A stretch of 23,654 bases of DNA, from assembly GCA_958428675.1 (NCBI GenBank), contig CAUAGV010000006.1, positions 1 to 23,654 on the forward strand, in the 5' to 3' direction. Each line of letters begins with the position of its first letter. The stretch's first letter is position 1. The notes below the pieces were generated by a model. The model worked only from the letters and a program-made list of their open reading frames with translations, searched no databases and had not been told where the DNA came from. A program made the position numbers and the translations under genes. Origin of the DNA: an uncultured Collinsella sp. (GTDB lineage Bacteria > Actinomycetota > Coriobacteriia > Coriobacteriales > Coriobacteriaceae). Shown one piece after another: positions 6,949-14,108 of the stretch.

Positions 6949-7709
6949 TGAGCGGTTTTGCTATCAAGCGGAACGGGAGGCCAATGAACGTATCAACGAT
7001 AAGGCTATCAAGGGTGTCAAAGCGCTATGGGAGGCGCCGCGTTTTGCATGACGTTTCCTTCGAGGTACATCAGTCTGAGCTCTGCGCCCTTGTTGGTGCA
7101 AACGGGGCGGGCAAAAGCACGCTTATTAAAATCGTATTGGGCCTCTGTGAGCCATCGTCGGGGAGCGTGGGGCTCTTTGGAGGCAAGTCGAAAAAAGAGC
7201 TGAGCCTGATGCGGACGCGTGTCGGCTATGTGCCAGATTCCTGCGGAGCATACCAATCCCTCAGTGCGGCTGAGAATCTTCGGATCCGATGTGCGGAATG
7301 GGGGCTCGATGAGAAACGTGAGGTTCCTCGCGTCTTGGGCCTAGTCGGGCTGGACATCGATGAGAAAAAGAGCGTAGGCAGTTTTTCTCTGGGAATGAAA
7401 CGGCGGCTGGATATAGCTACAGCTTTGTTGGGTGACACTGATCTGCTTATTTTTGATGAGCCAGCAAACGGGTTGGACCCGCTGGGCATTGAGAGCATAT
7501 GGACCCTTATCGGCCGATTGAATCGGGAGCAGGGCAAAACCATGCTTATCTCTAGCCACGACTTGGATGAGCTGGCATCGGTTGCAACAAGCTGCCTGTT
7601 TCTTCATGACGGTGAACTGCTGAAAAAGGAATCGATGGATGTCATAAGGGATGAGGCGTCGTCCCTAAAAGAGTATTACAGGCGCTTGATGAAGGCGGTC
7701 TCGCTATGA
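6948..7709 (+). CDS. ABC exporter ATPase subunit
   Basis: The 253 residues contain the ABC motifs in order: Walker A GANGAGKST (50-58), signature SFSLGM (145-150) in the LSGGQ position, Walker B LLIFDEP (166-172) and H-loop His204 (ISSHD). The degenerate signature FSLGM is common in drug and lantibiotic export ATPases of the CcmA type. AAGGA lies 5 nt before the chosen ATG. A second in-frame ATG at 6984 follows GGGAGG and would give the more usual N-terminus MNVSTIRL, so the start is uncertain. The stop overlaps the next ATG by 4 nt, so the three exporter genes are translationally coupled. Energises an exporter of unknown substrate at the cytoplasmic membrane. Confidence 0.92.
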   Translation: MSGFAIKRNGRPMNVSTIRLSRVSKRYGRRRVLHDVSFEVHQSELCALVGANGAGKSTLIKIVLGLCEPSSGSVGLFGGKSKKELSLMRTRVGYVPDSCGAYQSLSAAENLRIRCAEWGLDEKREVPRVLGLVGLDIDEKKSVGSFSLGMKRRLDIATALLGDTDLLIFDEPANGLDPLGIESIWTLIGRLNREQGKTMLISSHDLDELASVATSCLFLHDGELLKKESMDVIRDEASSLKEYYRRLMKAVSL

Positions 7710-8530
7710 AGCGGGCGATCCATCCCATAAAGGCAGATATGATGCGTTTGCACAGGATATTTCCGGCGAAGTTTGGTCTTGCGCTTATGCTGGCGTTCGG
7801 CCTTCTCTTCGGCATCTTTCTAAAAAACGGAACAACGTTGCTCGCCTTTGGCTATGGCGTTTGTGGGGAGGATATTGGTTTCCTCTGGAATGCAATCGAT
7901 CCTTCTGCGCCTGATGAGTCCCTTGCGCGCAGCGCTTTTGCCGGTACATCCCTGTTCGTTCCACTCATCGTTTGTTTGGTGCTTTTACAGGAGCATGGCT
8001 ATAAAGAGGGGCACCGAATTTCTTCGGCAAGAGGTCTCAACCGCTTTTATGGGGCTCTAGCCCATGCATTTTCGTCTGCTTTAATAATTGGCGCAGCGTA
8101 TAGCGCGCTTTGCCTTCTTCTTTTTGCAATAGCCATAATACGTGGAGGGCATAACTACTCGCACAACATACTAACTGTATTTTTGCCTGCAATGATAGTC
8201 AACGCCGTATTGGTGATATCGATTGCGCTGGAGACGGTGACCATCTATCGGATTACAGGCAGCGCTGTATTGAGCGGGGCTGCGATAATCATCGGATTTG
8301 TCATGAGCTTGACGCTCTACGGAACTTACCTTCAGACGCCCATATCGTCCTTGCGATGGATTTTCCTTCTTCCGGGGCCGTACCTTGGAGTCGGATGTGC
8401 CCTTGGGTATAGCGATATGGGGCAGCTGACGCTTCTGGGATATGGCGTGGCAGCGAGCTGTCTATCGGTATTGATTTACGCTCTCGTGAGCTTTCGCGCT
8501 GGGGGTGTGCTCAATGGCTCGTCAGATTAA
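7706..8530 (+). CDS. ABC-2-type exporter membrane subunit 1
   Basis: A 274-residue protein with six hydrophobic segments: near 22-43, 78-92, 113-134, 152-172, 187-206 and 242-264. There is a charged cytoplasmic N-terminus (MKRAIHPIKADMMRLHRIF). The large extracytoplasmic loop after the first helix, and the tract with E-H-G-Y-K-E-G after the second, fit ABC-2-type permeases of the lantibiotic-protection or bacitracin type. No family signature allows a closer call. It overlaps the ATPase gene by ATGA and the next permease gene by 17 nt. Codon use here is AT-richer than in the flanking chromosome. Confidence 0.75.
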   Translation: MKRAIHPIKADMMRLHRIFPAKFGLALMLAFGLLFGIFLKNGTTLLAFGYGVCGEDIGFLWNAIDPSAPDESLARSAFAGTSLFVPLIVCLVLLQEHGYKEGHRISSARGLNRFYGALAHAFSSALIIGAAYSALCLLLFAIAIIRGGHNYSHNILTVFLPAMIVNAVLVISIALETVTIYRITGSAVLSGAAIIIGFVMSLTLYGTYLQTPISSLRWIFLLPGPYLGVGCALGYSDMGQLTLLGYGVAASCLSVLIYALVSFRAGGVLNGSSD

Positions 8531-9332
8531 AAGACTTTTCCAGTCAGAATTGAAGCATGTGAGCAAATGGGCGTACGCCTTAATCCTGGTAATTTATGCG
8601 TGTATGGTGGTATTGCAGCTTAATTCTTTCCCGATGTGGTTCTGTAGCCTCCGTGAGAACAGTTTCTTGGGCTTTTTCCCAGACCCGACGCTTCGGCTAT
8701 CGGCAGAGGACGTCCTTCTATTTGGTAATGCAGAGGCTTTTCGCGGTCTGCTGTTCAACGTAGCCCCGTTGGCTCATGCATTGTTCTTTCCGTTTATCGC
8801 GGCTTGTATCGTGCCGCGCTTTGTCAGTTCGGACTTTATTGAGGAACCGTGGGGACTGTCGGAGGCTCGGGGAGGGAAGCGGGCGTGCGCTATCGTTGCT
8901 CGAGTGGTGCTGTCTTCTTTTGCCCTTTTGGGCGCGTTTATCCTGTCGAGTGTCGTTTTGTACTGTCTTAACTGCGCGATCGTTTTGGATGCTCAGCAGT
9001 ATTTCAACTTGCATGTATTTTGCTATCGACTTGTTCTTGCTGCCGCTGCCTGCCTTGCATACGTGGTCTCTTGCGTAATCGTTGTTTCCTATTTTGGGTC
9101 CGGCTTCGGTCCGATTGGCATGCTGCTGCTTGTCAACGTCGTAGCGATCTACATACAGCTCGGGGCCAATTCCATGCTTCCGCTTCCAGCCTCGATGCTC
9201 ATGTGGATTTGCGGCGTGACCCCGTTGGGGAATGGTCAATGCATCTCGATTTTAATTGACTGCCTAATAAACGTAGCAAGCATTTTTACCATCTGCTTTA
9301 CCGTCGACCGATTGCGGTCGAGATTTCTTTGA
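8514..9332 (+). CDS. ABC-2-type exporter membrane subunit 2
   Basis: A 272-residue membrane protein with about six hydrophobic segments and a basic N-terminus (MARQIKRLFQSELKHVSKW). The ATG at 8514 was chosen because GGGGG ends 8 nt before it. A GTG three codons upstream is the alternative. It overlaps the end of the first permease gene. Its length, topology and position match the first permease, so the two probably form a heterodimeric channel with two copies of the ATPase. The substrate is unknown. No bacteriocin precursor or modification gene lies nearby, so immunity is only one possibility. Confidence 0.75.
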   Translation: MARQIKRLFQSELKHVSKWAYALILVIYACMVVLQLNSFPMWFCSLRENSFLGFFPDPTLRLSAEDVLLFGNAEAFRGLLFNVAPLAHALFFPFIAACIVPRFVSSDFIEEPWGLSEARGGKRACAIVARVVLSSFALLGAFILSSVVLYCLNCAIVLDAQQYFNLHVFCYRLVLAAAACLAYVVSCVIVVSYFGSGFGPIGMLLLVNVVAIYIQLGANSMLPLPASMLMWICGVTPLGNGQCISILIDCLINVASIFTICFTVDRLRSRFL

Positions 9333-9370
9333 TTGTTTGTGAGGGATGACCATACCGAGCACACCGAATA

Positions 9371-9411
9371 CAGGGGGGCGGGCACCGTGGCTGGTGTACG
9401 CCCCCCCCCTG
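9371..9411. terminator. Bidirectional hairpin between convergent operons
   Basis: CAGGGGGGCG (9371-9380) faces CGCCCCCCCCCTG (9399-9411), with an inner CACC/GGTG pair extending the stem. It lies between the exporter operon, ending at 9332, and the amino acid operon, ending at 9445 on the other strand. The G+C stem is very strong. T-runs after the stem are poor in both directions, so efficiency is uncertain. Confidence 0.6.
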
Positions 9412-9444
9412 GCTTAGGAGGCTTTAACTTGTGTGGCTTGCGAG

Positions 9445-10254
9445 CTAACGGGCCTGCTTGACCTTTGCCGCTGCCTCGACAAACGACTTCCACAGGTTAA
9501 AGTCGGTCTCGAGCGTCTTCCACGTGTACTCGGGATGCCATTGCACGCCCAAGCAGAATGGCTGGCCTTCGACCTCGATGCACTCGGGAACGCCGTCGGT
9601 TGCCTTGGCGACCAAACGCGTGCTCTTACCCAGGCGATCGACGCAGCAGTGGTGTGCGGAGTTGGTTTGGATCAGCCTGTGTCCGCCAACCGCGCGGTCG
9701 AGCAGCGAGCCCGGCACGACCTCGACGGGATGCACGGGGTCGTTGAGCACGTGGGTATGGCGCCACTGCGTGCGGCCCTCGCGAGCGCCCAGGCTCGGCA
9801 CGTCCATGCACAGGGTGCCGCCAGTGGCGACGTTGAGCAACTGCGTGCCACGGCAGGTGGTAAAGAGCGGCTTTTTGGCGCGGAGCACCTCGCCGACCAG
9901 CTTAAACTCAAAGCTATCGCGGATCTCGCAGCAGAGGGTGGGGTCGTAGGGTCGATCATCGCCCCAGCGTTTGGGGTTGACATCCGGGCCGCCGGGAATA
10001 GCGATACCGTCGGCGATATCGACGTAATGGCGGATGACCTCAATGTCCTCGGTGATGGACATCTGTAGCGGCAGGCCGCCGGCGGCAAGGATGGCATCGA
10101 CAAAGACACTTGCGATTTCCTCGTTGGGGGAGAGCGTCTCGCTTAAAAACGGCTTCGCCTCTTCCCAGCGCGGCGCGACGAGGATGAGCGGGCGGTCGGC
10201 GGGATCGACGTCGACGTGCGGGGTGTATGACGATGAAGTGCGAGTTCCGATCAT
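9445..10254 (-). CDS. Class-I glutamine-amidotransferase-like peptidase, C26 / gamma-glutamyl-GABA hydrolase family
   Basis: The 269 residues carry the triad of peptidase C26. The nucleophile is Cys134 in FTTCRGTQLLNV, with His240 and Glu242 in GVQWHPEY. The oxyanion segment is IAIPGGPDVNP (85-94). The family hydrolyses gamma-glutamyl bonds, for example gamma-glutamyl-GABA (PuuD) or gamma-glutamyl peptides. The ATG at 10254 was chosen because upstream sequence in frame lacks family similarity. The ribosome-binding site is weak (GAAAG). It is the last gene of the amino acid transporter operon, 52 nt after the ATPase gene. That suggests it releases glutamate or a related compound from a gamma-glutamyl substrate taken up by the transporter. 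Confidence 0.88.
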   Translation of the reverse strand: MIGTRTSSSYTPHVDVDPADRPLILVAPRWEEAKPFLSETLSPNEEIASVFVDAILAAGGLPLQMSITEDIEVIRHYVDIADGIAIPGGPDVNPKRWGDDRPYDPTLCCEIRDSFEFKLVGEVLRAKKPLFTTCRGTQLLNVATGGTLCMDVPSLGAREGRTQWRHTHVLNDPVHPVEVVPGSLLDRAVGGHRLIQTNSAHHCCVDRLGKSTRLVAKATDGVPECIEVEGQPFCLGVQWHPEYTWKTLETDFNLWKSFVEAAAKVKQAR

Positions 10255-10306
10255 AGGTGTTGCTTTCGAGTTTGGATGGTCATGGCGAGCAGATATGGCA
10301 ATTGGG

Positions 10307-11071
10307 CTAGTGGCCCTTGATGGAGTTGAGGAAGTCTTGGGCGCGCTTGGTCTGGGGGTGGTCGAAGAACCCGTCGGGCGTGCCGGTTTCCACGATCTGG
10401 CCATCGGCCATAAACACGACGCGGTCGGCTACGCGGCGGGCGAAGTTCATCTCGTGCGTGATGACGATCATCGTCATGCCCTGCTGGGCCAGACGGACCA
10501 TGACTTCGAGCACCTCGTTGATCATCTCGGGGTCGAGGGCGCTCGTGGGCTCGTCAAAGAGCATGGCCTTGGGCTGCATGGCGAGTGAACGGGCGATGGC
10601 CACGCGCTGCTGCTGACCGCCCGAAAGCTGTGCGGGTACCTTGTTGGCCTGCTCGGCCACGCCCACGCGGCTCAGCAGGTCCATGGCGCGCTCACGAGCC
10701 TCCTCCTTGGAGACGCCCAGCACATCGACCGGTCCCAGCATAACGTTCTGCAACACGGTCATATGCGCGAACAGGTTGAACTGCTGAAACACCATGCCCA
10801 GCTCGGCACGCATGCGGGCAAGATCCTTGCCTTCCTGCGGCAGGGGCTCGCCCTCGATGAGGATCTCACCCGAGTCGATGGTTTCCAGACGGTTGATGGT
10901 GCGACACATGGTCGACTTGCCCGAGCCCGAGGGGCCGATCACCACGACGACCTCGCCACGGTCGACCGAGAGATTGATGTCGTTGAGGACGTGCAGATCG
11001 CCGTAGTGCTTATCGACGTGTCTGAGCTCGATCAGCGGCTGATTGCCGGTGGAAGAGGTGCTCTGTGCCAT
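10307..11071 (-). CDS. Polar amino acid ABC transporter ATPase (GlnQ/HisP type)
   Basis: A 254-residue ATPase with Walker A GPSGSGKST (46-54), Q-loop FQQFNL, signature LSGGQ (149-153), Walker B LFDEP (171-175) and H-loop ITHEMNF. IGPSGSGKST followed by CRTINRLE, and the ITHEMNFARRVADRV stretch, are diagnostic of the polar amino acid uptake family. AAGGAG lies 9 nt before the ATG. It is the fourth gene of the operon, after the two permeases. In actinobacterial GluABCD systems the homologue is GluA. The true substrate (glutamate, glutamine, cystine or arginine) cannot be decided from the ATPase. Confidence 0.95.
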   Translation of the reverse strand: MAQSTSSTGNQPLIELRHVDKHYGDLHVLNDINLSVDRGEVVVVIGPSGSGKSTMCRTINRLETIDSGEILIEGEPLPQEGKDLARMRAELGMVFQQFNLFAHMTVLQNVMLGPVDVLGVSKEEARERAMDLLSRVGVAEQANKVPAQLSGGQQQRVAIARSLAMQPKAMLFDEPTSALDPEMINEVLEVMVRLAQQGMTMIVITHEMNFARRVADRVVFMADGQIVETGTPDGFFDHPQTKRAQDFLNSIKGH

Positions 11072-11107
11072 GGTGCTCGGCTCCTTATGACGCGAAATGG
11101 TAAAGCG

Positions 11108-11941
11108 TTAGCGGATGATGGTCGCGCCGGTCTTGTGCGAAACGTAGACAGCGGCCTTGTTGATCGCGACGTTGATGAGGATGTAGATGACCGCGATCAC
11201 CAGGTAGACCGACACGAGGGCGTCGTAGTTGGTAATGAGCACGCGGGCATTTTGCATGAGGTCGGGGTAGCTCACGACATAGGCGACGGTGGTGTCCTTG
11301 ACTACGACCACAAGCTGCGAAATCAACGACGGAATGATAAACCGAATCGCCTGGGGCAATACGATTTTAAAGGTGATTTTGGCCTTGGAGAGACCGAGCG
11401 CCTGGGCTGCCTCGACCTGACCGCGCGGCACGGCGTTGACGCCGGCGCGGAAGATCTCGGCAAGTACGCCGGCTGCAGCGAGCGCGACGGGAAGCGTGAG
11501 CATCCAAAACGACGGCAGTGAAATCTTGTACTGAGGCCGCACCAAAAAGAAGAAGTAGATGAACAGCAGGCTCGGCACGCCACGGAAGAAATCGGTGAGC
11601 ACGCGGCAGACCAGCTGCAGCGGCTTGATGTCGCTGGTACGGCCGAGCATGAGGGCTAAGCCCAGTACCAGCGCGATGGCGCCGGCGGTGAGCGCGACCT
11701 TTACCGTGCCCTCAAAACCGGCAAGCAGGAACTTCCAGGTGGTGAGGTGCGTAAAGAAGTACCAGTAATGGACCGAAAGCTGGCCGGTCACATAAAAGCG
11801 CTGCAGTACCAGAGCGATGAGCGCGGCCACGGCAACAAGTGAGATGGCGGTGCCGACGCGAATCTTGGCGCGCATCTTGGGGCCGGGAGCCTCGTAGAGC
11901 GCATCGCGCATGGTGAGCGCGGAGGTGGAGTGCTTGCTCAT
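11108..11941 (-). CDS. Polar amino acid ABC transporter permease (GluD-like)
   Basis: The 277 residues contain an N-terminal helix (about 28-48), a longer region before the core, and a PAAT-type permease core. The EAA loop is EAAQALG (177-183), followed by FKIVLPQAIR, the site that docks to the ATPase. FFRGVPSLLFIYFFF (118-132) is the typical second-core helix. The extra N-terminal helix and length match GluD rather than GluC of actinobacterial glutamate transporters. The ATG overlaps the stop of the upstream permease gene by 4 nt, so the permeases are made in equal amounts. Confidence 0.93.
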   Translation of the reverse strand: MSKHSTSALTMRDALYEAPGPKMRAKIRVGTAISLVAVAALIALVLQRFYVTGQLSVHYWYFFTHLTTWKFLLAGFEGTVKVALTAGAIALVLGLALMLGRTSDIKPLQLVCRVLTDFFRGVPSLLFIYFFFLVRPQYKISLPSFWMLTLPVALAAAGVLAEIFRAGVNAVPRGQVEAAQALGLSKAKITFKIVLPQAIRFIIPSLISQLVVVVKDTTVAYVVSYPDLMQNARVLITNYDALVSVYLVIAVIYILINVAINKAAVYVSHKTGATIIR

Positions 11942-12597
11942 CGGAGGATCCTCACCTTCTTATCGATATAGTTGCCAATGTGGCTCACCACAAAGGCCGT
12001 GCCCAGGTAGCCGAGCGCCGAGATAAAGAACGCGGCGACGCCGCCGAGCGAGCGCGTGTTGATGTAGCTCACCACGCCGGTGAGCTCCTGCGGTTTAAGC
12101 GGCACCTGACTGCCGAGCGCGGTGGTGAGCATGACGGCGATAAAGAGGTTGGTCATGGGCAGTACGCTCGAGCGCAGCGCCTGCGGAATCACGATTTTGG
12201 CGAGGATACGGCTAAAGCTCATGCCCAGCGAGCGGGCGGCTTCCACCTGGCCGACACCGACGGTGTTGATGCCGCTCATAAAGTTCTCGGAGCCAAAGGC
12301 AGAACCCAAGAGCACTGTGGCGACGATAACGCAGGTGCGGTAGGGCAGGACGACCTTGAGCGGCGGCAGCGCGTAGACGACGATAATGAGCAGCGCGATG
12401 CCGGGGATGTTACGGAAGACCTGGACATACAGGTCGCCAAAGACGCGCAGCGGCTTGAGCGGCGACACGCGCATCACAGTGACGGCGACGGCCAGCACCA
12501 TGGCGATGACAAACGACTCAAGCGTCATACCCCAGGTTGCTAGCAGCGCGTCGATATAGTTCTGGCCATAGAGCGACCAGAGCTCGGAGAGACTCAT
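11938..12597 (-). CDS. Polar amino acid ABC transporter permease (GluC-like)
   Basis: The 219 residues span the standard PAAT permease core, with helices near 23-43, 56-78, 87-106 and 185-207. The ATPase-docking EAA loop is EAARSLG (119-125) followed by LAKIVIPQAL. QVFRNIPGIALLIIVVY (59-75) is the family's helix-2 motif. GGGAGGT lies close before the ATG. It forms the heteromeric channel with the downstream permease. A terminator-like hairpin separates it from the binding-protein gene upstream. Confidence 0.93.
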   Translation of the reverse strand: MSLSELWSLYGQNYIDALLATWGMTLESFVIAMVLAVAVTVMRVSPLKPLRVFGDLYVQVFRNIPGIALLIIVVYALPPLKVVLPYRTCVIVATVLLGSAFGSENFMSGINTVGVGQVEAARSLGMSFSRILAKIVIPQALRSSVLPMTNLFIAVMLTTALGSQVPLKPQELTGVVSYINTRSLGGVAAFFISALGYLGTAFVVSHIGNYIDKKVRILR

Positions 12598-12621
12598 GCG
12601 GACCTCCCGCCGGTAAGGAAA

Positions 12622-12647
12622 GGGGCTCCCGTGTGTACGGAAGCCCC
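12622..12647 (-). terminator. Intra-operon attenuating hairpin after the binding-protein gene
   Basis: On the minus strand GGGGCTTCCG pairs with CGGGAGCCCC around a 6-nt loop with one internal mismatch, followed by TTTCCTT. It sits between the binding-protein stop codon and the first permease gene. A partial terminator here would let more binding protein than permease be made, as is common in uptake operons. It could equally protect the upstream mRNA 3' end. Confidence 0.6.
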
Positions 12648-12735
12648 GACAACTCAGTGAGGAAACAGTTTAGCGCAATAAAGCGCATCGTGCGTTTCCG
12701 TATGGTTTCGTAGCGGCCGTTACTAGGCTCGCTGC

Positions 12736-13731
12736 CTAGGCGCCGATCTCGGGCAGCTCGGGAACATTGGTGTCGCCCGTACGGTCACCAATGCAGATCT
12801 GCCACAGCTCGGTCCAGGTGCCGTCATCCTCGATCTTCTTAAGGAAGTCGTTGACAAAGGCGACACCGTCGGAATCGAGCGGCAGGCCGATGCCGTAGGG
12901 CTCCTTGCTGCCGAAGGGCTTGCCGGCAATCTTGTACTTGCCGGGCTCGCGGACCAGGGCGCTCTGCTGCATGTTGTTGTCGATGACGTAGGCGTCAACG
13001 CGGCCCTGCTGGAGTGCCTGGCGGGCCTCCTCGTCGGTCTTGAACTCCTGCTGGCTGGCCTTGGGGGCAAACTCCTCCAGGATGGCGGGGCCGTTGGAGC
13101 CGGACTGGACGGCGACGTTCTTATCGGCCAGGTCGTCGACGCCCTTGATGTCGTCGTTATCGGTGAGCACCAGGATAGCCTGCTGGGTGTAGTAGTAGGG
13201 GCCGGCGAAGGAGACGAGCTTCTTGCGCTCGTCAGTGATGGTGTAGGTGGCAAAGACGGCGTCGACCTGGCCGTTCTGCAGGACGGACTCGCGCGTGTCC
13301 GAGGTCACCTGGGTGATCTCGACCTTGTTCTCGCCCAGAATGTAGTTGGACAGGAGCTGTGCGATGCCGGCGTCGAAGCCGCGGGTCTGACCGTCTTTCT
13401 CGTTGAGGAGGGAGAAGAGCGTGGAGGTCTGAACGCCACCGATCTTAAAGACGCCGGCGTCCTTGACGGCCGTCGCCCAGGTGCTGGCGGCGATGGCGTC
13501 GTCATCGGCCTTGGGGCCGTTGTCGACGAGCTTGTCGAATGCCTTGGCGTCGAGCGTGGTGGAAGCCTCGGTATCCTCGGAGCTCTTGGAGGAGCCGGCG
13601 GCGGAACCCTTGTCGGCCTCGGCGCTGGTGTCGGAGCAGCCGGCAAGACCAAGGCCGGCAACGGTTGCGAAGGTGGCGGCGACAAAGCCGCGGCGGTCGA
13701 GAACGACCTGCTGGGAGAGGTTCTTGCTCAT
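12736..13731 (-). CDS. Amino acid ABC transporter substrate-binding lipoprotein
   Basis: The 331 residues begin with a twin-arginine-like lipoprotein signal: LDRRGFVAATFATVAGLGL followed by the lipobox AGC (Cys32). Maturation would anchor the protein by Cys32 to the outer face of the membrane. Residues 33-60 are a Ser/Thr/Glu-rich linker. From about residue 90 comes the family-3 solute-binding fold: FKIGGVQTSTLFSL, then GFDAGIAQLLSNYILG, then VTSDTRESVLQNGQVDAV, ending in the usual C-terminal lobe. GAAAGGTG lies 7 nt before the ATG. It is the first gene of the five-gene uptake operon, transcribed from the promoter at 13775-13804. Whether the RR pair gives Tat or Sec export is not certain. Confidence 0.93.
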   Translation of the reverse strand: MSKNLSQQVVLDRRGFVAATFATVAGLGLAGCSDTSAEADKGSAAGSSKSSEDTEASTTLDAKAFDKLVDNGPKADDDAIAASTWATAVKDAGVFKIGGVQTSTLFSLLNEKDGQTRGFDAGIAQLLSNYILGENKVEITQVTSDTRESVLQNGQVDAVFATYTITDERKKLVSFAGPYYYTQQAILVLTDNDDIKGVDDLADKNVAVQSGSNGPAILEEFAPKASQQEFKTDEEARQALQQGRVDAYVIDNNMQQSALVREPGKYKIAGKPFGSKEPYGIGLPLDSDGVAFVNDFLKKIEDDGTWTELWQICIGDRTGDTNVPELPEIGA

Positions 13732-13774
13732 GGTAGAACACCTTTCTCAATAAAATCCCTAGCGGTTGAGTAGA

Positions 13775-13804
13775 GTTATACCCTATCGCGCTCAAGTGGG
13801 TCAA
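13775..13804 (-). promoter_or_regulatory. Promoter of the amino acid uptake operon
   Basis: Read on the minus strand, TTGACC (13799-13804) and TATAAC (13775-13780) are separated by 18 nt. They sit 44 nt before the binding-protein ATG. Five of six bases match consensus in each box. The leader of about 35 nt has no obvious riboswitch. Confidence 0.7.
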
Positions 13805-13851
13805 CACGAAATAACTCAGAAACATACTTACCTTATGGGTTATTCTACCTA

Positions 13852-13877
13852 CCAAAAAGGGACAGGCACCTTTGTGG
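13852..13877. repeat. Short palindromic repeat with GGGACAG core (copy 2)
   Basis: CCAAAAAGG (13852-13860) and CCTTTGTGG (13869-13877) are inverted with 8 of 9 matches around GACAGGCA. It is the same family as 249-273 and 22779-22801, and lies upstream of the amino acid operon promoter. Confidence 0.55.
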
Positions 13878-13911
13878 TGGTTTGGGCTGGTACGGCGGCC
13901 GGTCTCGTTGT

Positions 13912-13974
13912 TTTGTCTCAATCTGTAACATCTGGACGGGCAAAAGGTCTCTATCTGTTACAGATTGAGACAAA
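13912..13974. repeat. Perfect 19-bp inverted repeat, long-hairpin element C
   Basis: TTTGTCTCAATCTGTAACA (13912-13930) is exactly reversed and complemented at 13956-13974, with a 25-nt centre. It lies in the gene-free stretch between the amino acid operon and the dxs-like gene. The inner arm ATCTGTAACA is repeated in the neighbouring palindrome at 13997-14051, which has the same centre length and a similar centre sequence, so the two are diverged tandem copies. Confidence 0.8.
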
Positions 13975-13996
13975 GGCCAGGGACTAAGACGTCTTG

Positions 13997-14051
13997 TCTA
14001 GATCTGTAACAGTTAGACGGGAATTCGGGCCCTAGATGTTACAGATCGAGA
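13997..14051. repeat. 15-bp inverted repeat, long-hairpin element D
   Basis: TCTAGATCTGTAACA (13997-14011) faces its reverse complement at 14037-14051 with one mismatch, around a 25-nt centre. The centre shares GACGGG near its left side with element C. It is a second copy of the element at 13912-13974, 22 nt away. Confidence 0.75.
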
Positions 14052-14068
14052 TAGTTGAGCTCAATAAT

Positions 14069-14108
14069 AAAAACCTCCGCAGGGGTGCTTCCCTTGCGGA
14101 GGTTTTTT
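14069..14108. terminator. Strong bidirectional Rho-independent terminator
   Basis: AAAAACCTCCGCA (14069-14081) pairs with TGCGGAGGTTTTT (14095-14107), and CCC/GGG extends the stem. On the minus strand the stem is followed by T-runs interrupted by A (TTTTTATTATT). It overlaps the stop codon of the dxs-like gene and is plainly its terminator. It also has T-runs in the plus direction. Confidence 0.9.

Noticed and set aside
13912..14051. CRISPR-like repeats
   Set aside because: Only two units, each an inverted repeat, differ in arm sequence. There are no spacers of even length between identical direct repeats and no cas genes.
13732..14106. Possible riboswitch or small gene in the 375-nt gap
   Set aside because: All visible structure is explained by a promoter, three palindromes and a terminator. 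The promoter leaves a leader of only about 35 nt, too short for a known riboswitch.
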